Shown in pieces: positions 1-6,682 of a stretch of DNA of 64,000 bases. The stretch is from assembly GCA_026393835.1 (NCBI GenBank), contig JAPKZK010000149.1, positions 1-64,000 of the forward strand, read 5' to 3'. Position numbers and translations under genes: made by a program. Source of the DNA: Candidatus Aminicenantota bacterium (GTDB lineage: Bacteria > Acidobacteriota > Aminicenantia > UBA2199). The first letter of the stretch is position 1; every line of letters begins with the position of its first letter. Under the pieces are notes generated by a model. It ran no database searches, had not been told where the DNA came from, and was given only the letters and a program-made list of their open reading frames with translations.

Positions 1-1
1 C

Positions 2-205
2 AGGATCGGTTATATCATCGAATTTAAAAAAACCAGGAAAAACGAAACCGTTGAATCGGCTATTAAATCCGCTTTACAACAGATCGAAGAAAAGAAATAC
101 GAAACCGAACTGGTGGAAAGAGGAATTAAAAATATCAAAAAACTGGCCATTGCCTTTTCAGGGAAAGAGGTTTTTGTAAGGGAACCCGGCACATCATTGG
201 TATGA
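2..205 (+). CDS. C-terminal end of a PD-(D/E)XK nuclease-superfamily protein (partial)
   Basis: The frame is open from the left window edge to a TGA at 203-205 and encodes 67 residues. It contains GYIIEFKKT, followed by an alanine- and glutamate-rich helix with ALQQIEEKKYETEL, then KKLAIAFSGKEVFV. This is the usual end of the PDDEXK_9 domain that closes AAA-ATPase-like/DUF1703 proteins: the I-E-F-K strand carries the last catalytic acidic/lysine pair and the final strand reads IAFSGKEV. The N-terminal ATPase part would lie outside the window. The role of these proteins is poorly known; a DNA-binding or nuclease activity is inferred from the fold only. Confidence 0.7.
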   Translation, partial: RIGYIIEFKKTRKNETVESAIKSALQQIEEKKYETELVERGIKNIKKLAIAFSGKEVFVREPGTSLV

Positions 206-238
206 AAATGTGGGGATTGATTTTGCAGGAGGACAGTC

Positions 239-691
239 ATGATCATCGATCAGTTGAGTAATGTTGCGCTTTATTTTCCTTTGAGCAACCGGTTGGGAAA
301 AGCCCTCCGGTATCTTCAAGAAACCCATATCGCCTCTCTGCCACCCGGCAAATTTGAAATCGCCGGCGCGGATATATATGCCACGGTTCAAGAGTTTTTC
401 ACCAAACCCATGGAGCAGGGATTTTGGGAGGCGCATCGCAAGTACATCGATATTCACTGCGTACTTGAGGGAGTGGAGCGGATCGGGTATGCAAACATCG
501 ACCGTCTACGGCCAGGCAAGTATGATGATGACAAAGATCTATGGTTTCTTGAAGGAGAAGGCGCTTTCTATACAGCGTTGCCCGGGAGCTTTGTGGTCAT
601 GATGCCCCAGGATGCCCATATGCCGGGAATCGCCTTAAAAGACCCGGAACCACTCAAGAAACTCGTAGTCAAAATTGCGGTCTTTTCATAG
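239..691 (+). CDS. YhcH/YjgK/YiaL family protein (DUF386)
   Basis: This 150-residue protein is the full length expected for the YhcH/YjgK/YiaL (EbgC-like) cupin family. The family-typical block EAHRKYIDIH (about residues 65-74) supplies the presumed metal ligands, and GSFVVMMPQDAHMPGIA near residues 117-133 gives a second histidine cluster. Related proteins are linked to sialic acid or other sugar catabolism and to the beta subunit of evolved beta-galactosidase, so a sugar-isomerase or sugar-binding role in the cytoplasm is likely; the substrate cannot be told. The start follows GGAGGA by a good spacing. It sits 33 bp after the preceding nuclease-family gene but need not be functionally linked to it. 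Confidence 0.85.
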   Translation: MIIDQLSNVALYFPLSNRLGKALRYLQETHIASLPPGKFEIAGADIYATVQEFFTKPMEQGFWEAHRKYIDIHCVLEGVERIGYANIDRLRPGKYDDDKDLWFLEGEGAFYTALPGSFVVMMPQDAHMPGIALKDPEPLKKLVVKIAVFS

Positions 692-831
692 AAAAGGGGA
701 TAATGGGGCAGGGGATTAGGGAACAAGCGAATTTTGTTCCATAACATGGGCCGTTTTTTTTATCGATCTGATATTGAATTACTGAAAATATTAAGATAAA
801 ATCTAGCCGGTACAATTAAAAGGAGTACGAA

Positions 832-1242
832 ATGAAATTTAGATACAAGATGATTTTTATATTCATCCTCCTGGGGCTGCTGTTTCAAGGCGGATGCGGC
901 TTATTCAAAGTATATGATATCCAGGGCGCCTGGAGAATCGAAAAAACCGTCAACGGCGAGAAAACCACATTGCTGGCTGAATTTACGGGCTCCGGGGATT
1001 ACGGCAACGTTTTCGTGGACGATATCACCCTGGGCGAATACGTGGTGTATTATGACGACGACCTAGTTTTTTCCATTTCCTATTTTGAGCCGGGGGCCCT
1101 TACTACTGATCGAAAAGATACATTTTCAGGCGGATTCGACGGTAAAAATAACATGACGGGAACCGTCGAAGTGGTCGATGTCGACGACGGTATCAACCAA
1201 ACCGGCGAATGGACCGCCGTCAAACAGTCGCCTGAATTTTAA
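832..1242 (+). CDS. small lipoprotein-like secreted protein of unknown function
   Basis: A 136-residue protein. Residues 1-22 form a basic start (MKFRYK), a hydrophobic run and a cysteine in the context LLFQGGC, which resembles but does not perfectly match a lipobox. The mature part begins with YDIQGAWRIEKTVNGEKTT and is rich in short acidic beta-strand-like segments, similar to lipocalin-like or DUF-type small lipoproteins that start with GxW. AAAAGGAG precedes the ATG by about 7 bases. It stands alone between genes on either side and I recognise no specific family. An outer-membrane or periplasmic location is inferred from the signal. Confidence 0.6.
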   Translation: MKFRYKMIFIFILLGLLFQGGCGLFKVYDIQGAWRIEKTVNGEKTTLLAEFTGSGDYGNVFVDDITLGEYVVYYDDDLVFSISYFEPGALTTDRKDTFSGGFDGKNNMTGTVEVVDVDDGINQTGEWTAVKQSPEF

Positions 1243-1276
1243 CCCCTGCCTTCCACCCGCCCGCCTGCTTGCCGCT

Positions 1277-2569
1277 TTAGAAATACGCCAGGAGTTTTTC
1301 CCCTATTTCGTAAATATACGGGTGCTCCCGGAGCTCAAAACCATAGGAATCGATCAACAAGGAATTGTCCTGTGAATGCATCCCCTGGAAAAACGTCCTG
1401 CCGTAAAGCGATTCTTTGGTTATCCCTGATTTCAAATCAAACCCATAATGGGAAAGCATAACCAGGTCCGGGGCGTTGTCCAGGTAAGGCCCGTAATAAA
1501 TATCCTCTTTGTAAAAAACATCCCTGATTACCTTCTCGCCCTCGATTTCCAGGTCAAGGAACCTGGCTTTGATCTCATCCTTCAAACCCCGGTACTGCCC
1601 CTTTTTGACGCGGCCCCGTCGGTATTTCCCCTCCAGGTGAATGTATAACCGCGACGGATCAAGTGCAAATATCCGTGTCTTTTCCGTAATGTTTGCCAGG
1701 TTTTTGGGCGCCCCGGTCCCCGGTGAAAATTCAAGATAGCCCCACTCTTTCAGATATTGTGAAAGATAAACCTCTTGCTTGATTTTGACAAACCCGTGAT
1801 CCGAAAGGATAATAAAAGGGATGCCTTTTTTCCCCATATCATGGGTGATTTCACCGATGATGCGGTCGATTTTCCCGTAATAGGCCAATACTTCGGCATG
1901 AAATTCCGAATCGGGGTTGTCCAGGGCATCAAACAAAAAATGGTGCAGCCGGTCGGTTTCAGTGATAATGAAAAAAAACAGGTCCCATTTTTGACCCGCC
2001 ATCTTGTTAAAAAACCGGTAACGACTATCAAGGATGTGGTTCAGTTCTTTTATGAATAATTTTTTATTACCCTTGCCGGCGGAAGCGTCCACGTCCACCT
2101 GGTAATTCATTATTTTCAGCAGCGGCAGCAGCGACTCGGGGTAGACCGATTTATCCAGGTCCGGGGCGACAAAACCGGACACCAGGATACCGTTCATTGG
2201 GCGCGCCGGGTAAGTGCCGGGAAGATTAATAATAATAGACCTTTTTTTAGTCTTCTTGCCGCCGATCACCTCCCATATGGCCTGTACCGGCAGCGTACGG
2301 AATGAAGGGAACGTATAGGAATAGTCGTCCCGGTTTATTTCCATAAAACCGAAAATACCGTTCTCCCCCGGGTTCATGCCGGTCATAAAAGAGGTCCAGG
2401 ATACGGAAGAGACTTCCGGCAGCGGGGCTTTCGTTTTCTTCAACCCGTATTTTTCGATCAACTTTTTTACGTTGGGCATTACCCCGGTTTCAGCCAGATT
2501 TTTGAGCAGTTCATACGGCGCCCCGTCGATGCCCAGCACCATCAGCTTTTTTTTCTTCTTAAAAAGCAT
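1277..2569 (-). CDS. alkaline phosphatase-superfamily phosphodiesterase/nucleotide pyrophosphatase
   Basis: 430 residues with the landmarks of the type I phosphodiesterase family (PF01663): VLGIDGAPYELL near the N-terminus (metal-binding Asp), SSVSWTSFMTGMNPGENGIFGF with the Ser/Thr nucleophile region, TETDRLHHFLFD in the middle, and FIILSDHGF with the late Asp-His metal ligands, followed by GMHSQDNSLL. No clear signal peptide is seen; the N-terminus is very lysine-rich. Substrates in this family range from nucleotides to phospholipids and glycan phosphoesters and cannot be assigned here. It lies 21 bp downstream of the RsbRD-like gene and may be co-transcribed with it and upp. AGGA precedes the ATG. 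Confidence 0.8.
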   Translation of the reverse strand: MLFKKKKKLMVLGIDGAPYELLKNLAETGVMPNVKKLIEKYGLKKTKAPLPEVSSVSWTSFMTGMNPGENGIFGFMEINRDDYSYTFPSFRTLPVQAIWEVIGGKKTKKRSIIINLPGTYPARPMNGILVSGFVAPDLDKSVYPESLLPLLKIMNYQVDVDASAGKGNKKLFIKELNHILDSRYRFFNKMAGQKWDLFFFIITETDRLHHFLFDALDNPDSEFHAEVLAYYGKIDRIIGEITHDMGKKGIPFIILSDHGFVKIKQEVYLSQYLKEWGYLEFSPGTGAPKNLANITEKTRIFALDPSRLYIHLEGKYRRGRVKKGQYRGLKDEIKARFLDLEIEGEKVIRDVFYKEDIYYGPYLDNAPDLVMLSHYGFDLKSGITKESLYGRTFFQGMHSQDNSLLIDSYGFELREHPYIYEIGEKLLAYF

Positions 2570-2590
2570 CGGGCTTTTCCTGTTTTGGGA

Positions 2591-3040
2591 TCATTTAAAT
2601 TTAAAGAGGGACGAGAGGTCCAGGGTGGGCATTTTAGTGTTGCCGGCCAGCGATACATAGGTGGTTGCCAGTGTGGTTTTAGCGCTGCCCAGCACCGTGC
2701 TCACCATCCCGATGGCGCCGGCGAACTCCGTAGGCGGTAATTCTTTTATTATTTGTTTCCACATGGTTTCTTCCAGCACGTTGATGGCTGTCAGGACCTC
2801 ATAAATGGGAAACCCGGATTCGAAACGCTCATGCGCCACGTCCCGGATATAATCGATCAAAGGGATCAAGTTTTTTTTCTTGATACTTATCGATACCAGG
2901 TCGGAAAGTTTTTTCAGGCGCAGTTTATTCAGTTCGGTCCCGCTTTCCTTGTAATGTTTTAGCGGCGTCCTTTCCAAAGCGCCGGTTGCTTTTTCGACAA
3001 TTTCCTCTTCATTTTTTTCGAGCAATTGGATGACATCCAT
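2591..3040 (-). CDS. RsbRD-type N-terminal sensor-domain protein
   Basis: 149 residues, all helical in appearance. The stretch MDVIQLLEKNEEEIVEKA, then HERFESGFPIYEVLTAINVL and EETMWKQIIKELPP, matches the RsbT co-antagonist RsbRD N-terminal domain, a globin-like four-helix sensor module that usually precedes STAS, GGDEF or PucR output domains. Here it stands alone, so it may act as a partner or adaptor. AGGAGG lies upstream of the ATG. It is placed between upp and the phosphodiesterase on the same strand. What it senses is unknown. Confidence 0.6.
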   Translation of the reverse strand: MDVIQLLEKNEEEIVEKATGALERTPLKHYKESGTELNKLRLKKLSDLVSISIKKKNLIPLIDYIRDVAHERFESGFPIYEVLTAINVLEETMWKQIIKELPPTEFAGAIGMVSTVLGSAKTTLATTYVSLAGNTKMPTLDLSSLFKFK

Positions 3041-3110
3041 TTTATGTAAAACCTCCTAAGAAATTTCCGGACGTAGATATAAAACATAAAAAATTCCTTT
3101 AGATCGCAAG

Positions 3111-3731
3111 TTATTCAGTGCCGAACAGGCGGTCCCCGGCATTGCCCAGGCCGGGCACGATGTAATTGTTTTCATCCAGGCATTCATCGATGCTGGCCGT
3201 ATAGATATCGACATCCGGGTGGGTTTCTTCCACCCGTTTGACCCCTTCGGGCGCAGAGATAAGGGTAATAGCGGTAATCGGCCGGCAGTTGTTTTCTTTA
3301 AGCGTGTCGATGGCCGCGACAATGGAATTGCCGGTGGCCAACATGGGATCGATGATAAAATAATGGGGAGATGTGAGGCCCTGGGGCAGCTTTTCAGCGT
3401 AAGAGACCGGCTGACTGGTCACGTGGTCGGGATAAATGCCCACAAACCCCACCCTGGCATTGGGGACCAATGACAGCATCCCTTCCAGCATGCCCATCCC
3501 CGCCCTCAATATAGGGATAATAACGATATCGCTTCGTAACTTTGCACCCACGGTCCCGGCCAAGGGCGTTACTACTTTCAACGGTTCGATGTCCAGGTTC
3601 TTCATGGCCTCGTATCCCAGCAGGGTGGTGATTTCGCTTACCAGTTCCCGGAACTGCTTATGTTGGGTTACATTGTTTCTCAGTACGGTGAGCTTGTGTT
3701 TCACCAGGGGGTGCGTAATTTCGTAATACAT
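3111..3731 (-). CDS. upp: uracil phosphoribosyltransferase
   Basis: This enzyme converts uracil plus PRPP to UMP in pyrimidine salvage. About 206 residues is the usual length. Visible hallmarks are THPLVKHKLTVLRN at the start, IPILRAGMGMLEGM, the PRPP loop IDPMLATGNS, LISAPEGVKRVEETHPDV, and the C-terminal uracil-binding block YIVPGLGNAGDRLFGTE. Two in-frame ATGs exist; AGGAGG is only 2 bases from the first (3737) but 8 from the second (3731), so I chose the second, which also fits family N-termini. It is the probable first gene of a minus-strand set with the RsbRD-like and phosphodiesterase genes. Confidence 0.95.
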   Translation of the reverse strand: MYYEITHPLVKHKLTVLRNNVTQHKQFRELVSEITTLLGYEAMKNLDIEPLKVVTPLAGTVGAKLRSDIVIIPILRAGMGMLEGMLSLVPNARVGFVGIYPDHVTSQPVSYAEKLPQGLTSPHYFIIDPMLATGNSIVAAIDTLKENNCRPITAITLISAPEGVKRVEETHPDVDIYTASIDECLDENNYIVPGLGNAGDRLFGTE

Positions 3732-3737
3732 GGACAT

Positions 3738-4136
3738 AACCTCCTAATTCTTCCAGTCTAATTATATACCGAAACCCATGAAAAATGCAATCGGCAAAGG
3801 AGGATAAAATTGACCTGTCGCTTTTTTCCCCAATACGGTAAACCTGGTCGGGGTTCGGGAGCAAAAGGAAATCTTTGACGGGATCGTCATCCGGGCGTAT
3901 ATCGACCTGTACGGTGAAGAGAAGGATTTTTGAGTACCGGGAAAAATCAAACAAGCCGCTAAGTATTAACTCGTCAAATCCTGGCATTTTGTGGCAAAAA
4001 ATATAACGCAAAGGGGGCAGGCAAAAAAATCCTTGAGGTTTGATCAGCGACAATTCGAATTCCCGACTGACGCTTAAATTCAAAACGCCGGTTGGCTTGC
4101 ACGGAAAGTGAATACCGCCCGCCGGGTCCCCGGGCT
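3738..4136. other. gene-poor stretch with only a dubious minus-strand frame
   Basis: About 400 bases upstream of upp. A minus-strand frame is open across it but runs into upp, has no Shine-Dalgarno, and shows no motif I recognise. Sequence on the minus strand such as ILLFTVQVDIRPDDDPV looks gene-like, so this may be a decayed coding remnant. It probably also carries the upp promoter. I see no RNA gene. Confidence 0.3.
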
Positions 4137-4566
4137 CGATTTTGGTGTTCAAAGCTCCGATTTGGCGTTAAAAGCCCTGAATTGGGGCCTGGAACTGCGA
4201 ATCAGTGTTCAAAGCTTCATGGTTTCAAAAAAAAACTCCGATATCTATGCTCCGAGCACCGGTATCGGTGCAAAAAGCTTTGAATCGGGATTTTTAGGTC
4301 CAAAATATCGGCGTTAAAAGCCCTAAATCGGAGTTCCGAACACCGATGACGGAGTAAAAAACGCCGATTTGGAGTTCCGGGCTCCGATGCCGGAGTAAAA
4401 AGCACCGACGTTCAAGCTTTGAGCACTGATTTGGAGTTAAAGGCGCCGATTTGGAGTTCCGAGGACCGATAGCGGAGCAAAAAGCGTCAAATCGGAGCTT
4501 CGAACACTGATTCAGAGGTAAAAGCCCCGATTTGGCGCTCCGGGCTCCGATTTTGATGTTTTCCCC
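4137..4566. repeat. degenerate ~21-bp tandem repeat array
   Basis: Roughly 20 imperfect units of 19-22 bp follow one another, each starting near CGATTTGGAGTT or a variant. Units tend to alternate between an ending like CCGAGCACC and one like AAAAGCNCC, giving a higher-order period of about 42 bp. Good units lie at 4354-4400 and 4440-4490. Frames on both strands stay open because the unit is close to a multiple of three, but no real protein is indicated. There is no spacer/repeat organisation of a CRISPR array. Confidence 0.75.
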
Positions 4567-4868
4567 CGGCCTGTCCCTTTTTTCCTCTACTCGTTTAAAT
4601 ATTTTTTCCCTCCCCGTTGCGCCCCTCTGCGAGGGGTTCCTTATGAAGATATCGCTGAAAAGGAAAACGATTATCTGTCGCGGGAAAAGCAAAACCCGGC
4701 GGGGGAAATCGCTAAACCTGCAAAGAAAGGGAAAAAGATATTTCTTGCATGTCCCTTTTCCTCCCCTCCGCGTTCCTTCGCGTTATTCGCGGCTATTTTA
4801 AGGGCACTGGGCCTTGAGGATGAGAAAATTTCTTACAGAGTTGACAAATACCGGTATTATGGTTATTA
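4567..4868. other. intergenic debris with copies of two dispersed repeats
   Basis: Contains one copy of the 28-bp repeat GATATTTCTTGCATGTCCC... at 4737-4764 and a copy of the CGCGTTCCTTCGCGTT...GCGGCTA repeat at about 4768-4800. The 4630-4735 segment has coding-like texture on the plus strand but no start or recognisable product. The DUF433 promoter should lie at its right end. Confidence 0.4.
4737..4764 (+). repeat. 28-bp dispersed repeat, copy 1
   Basis: Reads GATATTTCTTGCATGTCCCT then TTTCCTCC. Near-identical copies lie at 6460-6487 (one mismatch) and 8818-8845 (3' end differs). All three are in the same orientation in the debris-rich 4-9 kb stretch. Function unknown. Confidence 0.6.
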
Positions 4869-4898
4869 TTGAATCATAGAAAAATTGAGGATAATAGG

Positions 4899-5108
4899 AT
4901 GACATTTAAAAGAGTTAGTATCGATTCGAATATATGTGGTGGGAAGCCCACTATTCGCGGCTTACGATTCCCGGTTTCACGTCTTCTTGGCTTACTTGCT
5001 GCCGGTGAAACCCCGGGATCGATCTTAAAATCATATCCTTACCTGGAAAAAGAAGATATTCGTGAAGCATTGACAGCGAATTCGTTTGACCAAGTTGCCA
5101 ATCGATAG
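4899..5108 (+). CDS. DUF433 domain protein (VapB-type antitoxin-like), orphan
   Basis: Starting at MTFKRVSIDSNICGGKPTIRG, the 69-residue product matches the small DUF433 wHTH-like family: IDxxICGGKPTIRGLRFPVSRLLGLLAAGETPGSILKSYPYLEKEDIREAL. DUF433 proteins are usually antitoxin-like partners of a DUF5615 (Mut7-C/PIN-like) gene directly downstream. No such partner follows; the next intact gene is on the other strand. The C-terminus (TANSFDQVANR) also departs from the usual alanine-rich helix, so the 3' end may be damaged. I chose the ATG at 4899, preceded by GAGG, over an ATG at 4869. Confidence 0.75.
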   Translation: MTFKRVSIDSNICGGKPTIRGLRFPVSRLLGLLAAGETPGSILKSYPYLEKEDIREALTANSFDQVANR

Positions 5109-5117
5109 AAGCTAACA

Positions 5118-5276
5118 ATAGCCTCCTGGAAACGAGGGTGTAGAGATGAGAGATAAAAATGCCCAGGTGGAAGAAACCGAGAAGGATGGGTATAATTGAT
5201 AGAACAAATAAAATGGGGCAATCGGATAAGTGACTGTCTATGGTAATCTGGGTGGCAAAAGAGGCATTGATAGTGC
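5118..5276 (-). pseudogene. decayed second copy of the small membrane-protein gene at 6111
   Basis: The minus strand reads INASFATQITIDSHLSDCP, then ILLGFFHLGIFISHLYTLVSRR, clearly matching SINFFFAMQVTTSADFPDCP and ILLGFFHLGIFISHLYTIVSRR of the protein encoded at 6111-6377. The DNA similarity is direct (same orientation) over about 150 bp. There is no start and the upstream part is missing. The two copies bracket the Phd/PIN toxin-antitoxin pair. Confidence 0.7.
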
Positions 5277-5289
5277 CGCTGAAAAACCA

Positions 5290-5676
5290 TTACCAAATCA
5301 CATTTGAATAAAAGTCCCTGATAATGGTGTCTTTAGAAACAATGGGTATATTTCTTAGAGCCGCTGTCGCTACGATCGCCCGATCTGCCGGGTCCTTGTG
5401 GGACCAATCAAGATTTATGCTGCTGATCCAAATGTCTTCATCAACCGCAGCGATTTCAAATCTTGAAAGCCGCTTCAACCGGGAAACATATTCTTCCAGG
5501 CTTATGCCTATATTAATTTTGCCTCTCTTTATTTTTATTCCTATTTCCCAGACAGAGATAGAAGAAATGACGCCGCCAGTCTTCTGGATTTCATCGCAAG
5601 CCCTGGCCGCGGGTTTGGATAATTCCTTCGGATCAAGAGTCCACCAGATCAAAGCGCATGTATCTAATAATACCAT
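5290..5676 (-). CDS. PIN-domain toxin (VapC family)
   Basis: 128 residues with the PIN-domain acidic residues: MVLLDTCALIWW at the N-terminus (Asp5), SSISVWEIGIKIKRGKI (Glu in the middle), and HKDPADRAIVATAALRNIPIVSKD (Asp and Arg region). PIN toxins are Mg-dependent ribonucleases that act on tRNA or other RNAs in the cytoplasm. The ATG immediately follows the TAA of the antitoxin gene (zero-base gap), implying translational coupling. Full length for the family and apparently intact. Confidence 0.88.
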   Translation of the reverse strand: MVLLDTCALIWWTLDPKELSKPAARACDEIQKTGGVISSISVWEIGIKIKRGKINIGISLEEYVSRLKRLSRFEIAAVDEDIWISSINLDWSHKDPADRAIVATAALRNIPIVSKDTIIRDFYSNVIW

Positions 5677-5916
5677 TTAGCAAAGTTCTCCCCATTCTTC
5701 AGTTTCGGGTTTTAAAAGATCATCGGAATATTTTACAGTCCCCCGGATATCGGCAAAGAGATCATTGACAGAGTATTTTTTCTTGAGGGGGATAATTTTA
5801 AAGATAGCAACGTTGCGTTTGGTCACGACCAGTTCTTCCCCGGTTTGCTCTGCTTTTTGGAAATACTCCTGCATCCTTGCTTTTAGGCGTCCTTGAGACA
5901 CTGTAATCATTGTCAC
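5677..5916 (-). CDS. Phd/YefM family antitoxin
   Basis: 79 residues. The N-terminal half MITVSQGRLKARMQEYFQKAEQTGEELVVTKRNVAIFKIIPL is the Phd/YefM DNA-binding fold, and the acidic C-terminal tail (DLLKPETEEWGELC) would wrap the toxin. As in other such pairs it precedes the PIN toxin and probably represses the shared promoter in the 190-bp upstream region. The MTM start has a moderate site upstream. Confidence 0.85.
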   Translation of the reverse strand: MTMITVSQGRLKARMQEYFQKAEQTGEELVVTKRNVAIFKIIPLKKKYSVNDLFADIRGTVKYSDDLLKPETEEWGELC

Positions 5917-6007
5917 ACCTCATCTATCAAAAATATTTTCAAAGATAGTATACACCAGTAAAAAGAAGAAAACAAGAAAAATCCCTATAAAATCCGTCCG
6001 AAGGACA

Positions 6008-6112
6008 CCCCTTCACCAATCACAAATCTACCAATAACCAATCACGAATCTACCAATCACCAATAACCACTCTACCACTCTACCAATCACCACTCACCAC
6101 TCACCACTTATC
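6008..6112. repeat. low-complexity CACCAATCAC-type repeat
   Basis: A run of short imperfect units such as CACCAATCACAAATCTAC, CACCAATAACCACTCTAC and CACCACTCACCACT. It is preceded by AAATCCGTCCGAAGGAC, which resembles the AATCCGCCCGAAGGGCG segment seen beside the ATGAATGATGA repeats inside the NRPS gene. Non-coding. Confidence 0.6.
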
Positions 6113-6377
6113 ACCTCCTTGAAACAATGGTATAGAGATGAGAAATAAAGATACCCAGGTGGAAGAAGCCGAGAAGGATGATTATAATGGATAAAAAAGG
6201 GCAATCGGGAAAGTCAGCGCTTGTGGTAACCTGCATGGCAAAAAAAAAATTGATCGAGTAAATAAAGGCATTTTTAAAGGCGTCTTTTGTCCCCGGTGGA
6301 AGAATAAAGTAATATATAAACGTAAACAAAGTGGGCCAGAAGACAATAGCTGCAATGAACCGTGCCAATGAACCCAC
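6111..6377 (-). CDS. small membrane protein, probable remnant of a larger ion-channel-like protein
   Basis: 88 residues from a GTG, with two or three hydrophobic segments (residues about 5-27, 37-50, 60-82). The reading frame continues upstream as RWYFEFLVGS without a start and then meets a run of eight G at 6402-6409, so this is likely the C-terminal part of a longer protein. The layout NAFIYSINFFFAMQVTTSADFPD followed by a final membrane helix resembles the pore-helix end of two-TM ion channels with an eroded selectivity filter, but this is a weak guess. A decayed duplicate lies at 5118-5276. Confidence 0.4.
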   Translation of the reverse strand: MGSLARFIAAIVFWPTLFTFIYYFILPPGTKDAFKNAFIYSINFFFAMQVTTSADFPDCPFLSIIIILLGFFHLGIFISHLYTIVSRR

Positions 6378-6459
6378 CAGGAATTCAAAATACCAACGGG
6401 GGGGGGATATCAGTCAACCAAGGAGTTTGTTTCGTTTCCGGTAAATTTTCCGACTGAGG

Positions 6460-6487
6460 GATATTTCTTGCATGTCACTTTTCCTCC
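6460..6487 (+). repeat. 28-bp dispersed repeat, copy 2
   Basis: Same 28-bp element as at 4737-4764 with one substitution (GTCACTT for GTCCCTT). It directly abuts the integrase-like remnant. Confidence 0.6.
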
Positions 6488-6621
6488 CCAACCGGTTTTG
6501 TTCGAGATGCGGGTTGCCGCAGGATGAGATATCCACAGCGGAAGTCTTAAAAAAGGAAATGGAGAGAAGAGACGCGGATAAGGTTCTCGACAATCTTCTT
6601 CAGGACCAGGAATTTGAGTAG
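6487..6621 (+). pseudogene. C-terminal zinc-ribbon remnant, integrase-like
   Basis: An open plus-strand stretch ending in TAG encodes PNRFCSRCGLPQDEISTAEV followed by a charged helix KKEMERRDADKVLDNLLQDQ. A CxxCGLPL-type zinc ribbon followed by such a helix closes many archaeal- and phage-type tyrosine recombinases. Only this tail is present and there is no start, so it is a fragment. The identity as integrase is tentative. Confidence 0.4.
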
Positions 6622-6682
6622 ATGTTTATGAGAAAGGTGAGAGATTTCATTCTAAGTGAAATCAAATCAACTTATTTTTCTA

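Noticed and set aside
718..742. Terminator after the YhcH-like gene (GGAACAA ... TTGTTCC hairpin)
   Set aside because: A 7-bp hairpin is visible at 720-740 but no T-run follows directly; the T8 run begins 13 bases later, so I did not call it.
3658..4152. 164-codon minus-strand frame upstream of and overlapping upp
   Set aside because: It overlaps the start of upp, lacks a ribosome site and begins in the repeat array. I describe it only as possible decayed DNA.
4137..4566. CRISPR array
   Set aside because: Units are contiguous, degenerate and only ~21 bp, without unique spacers or cas genes.
4294..4692. 132-codon minus-strand frame through the 21-bp array
   Set aside because: Its sequence is simply the translated tandem repeat plus unrelated flanks; open because unit length is near a multiple of three.
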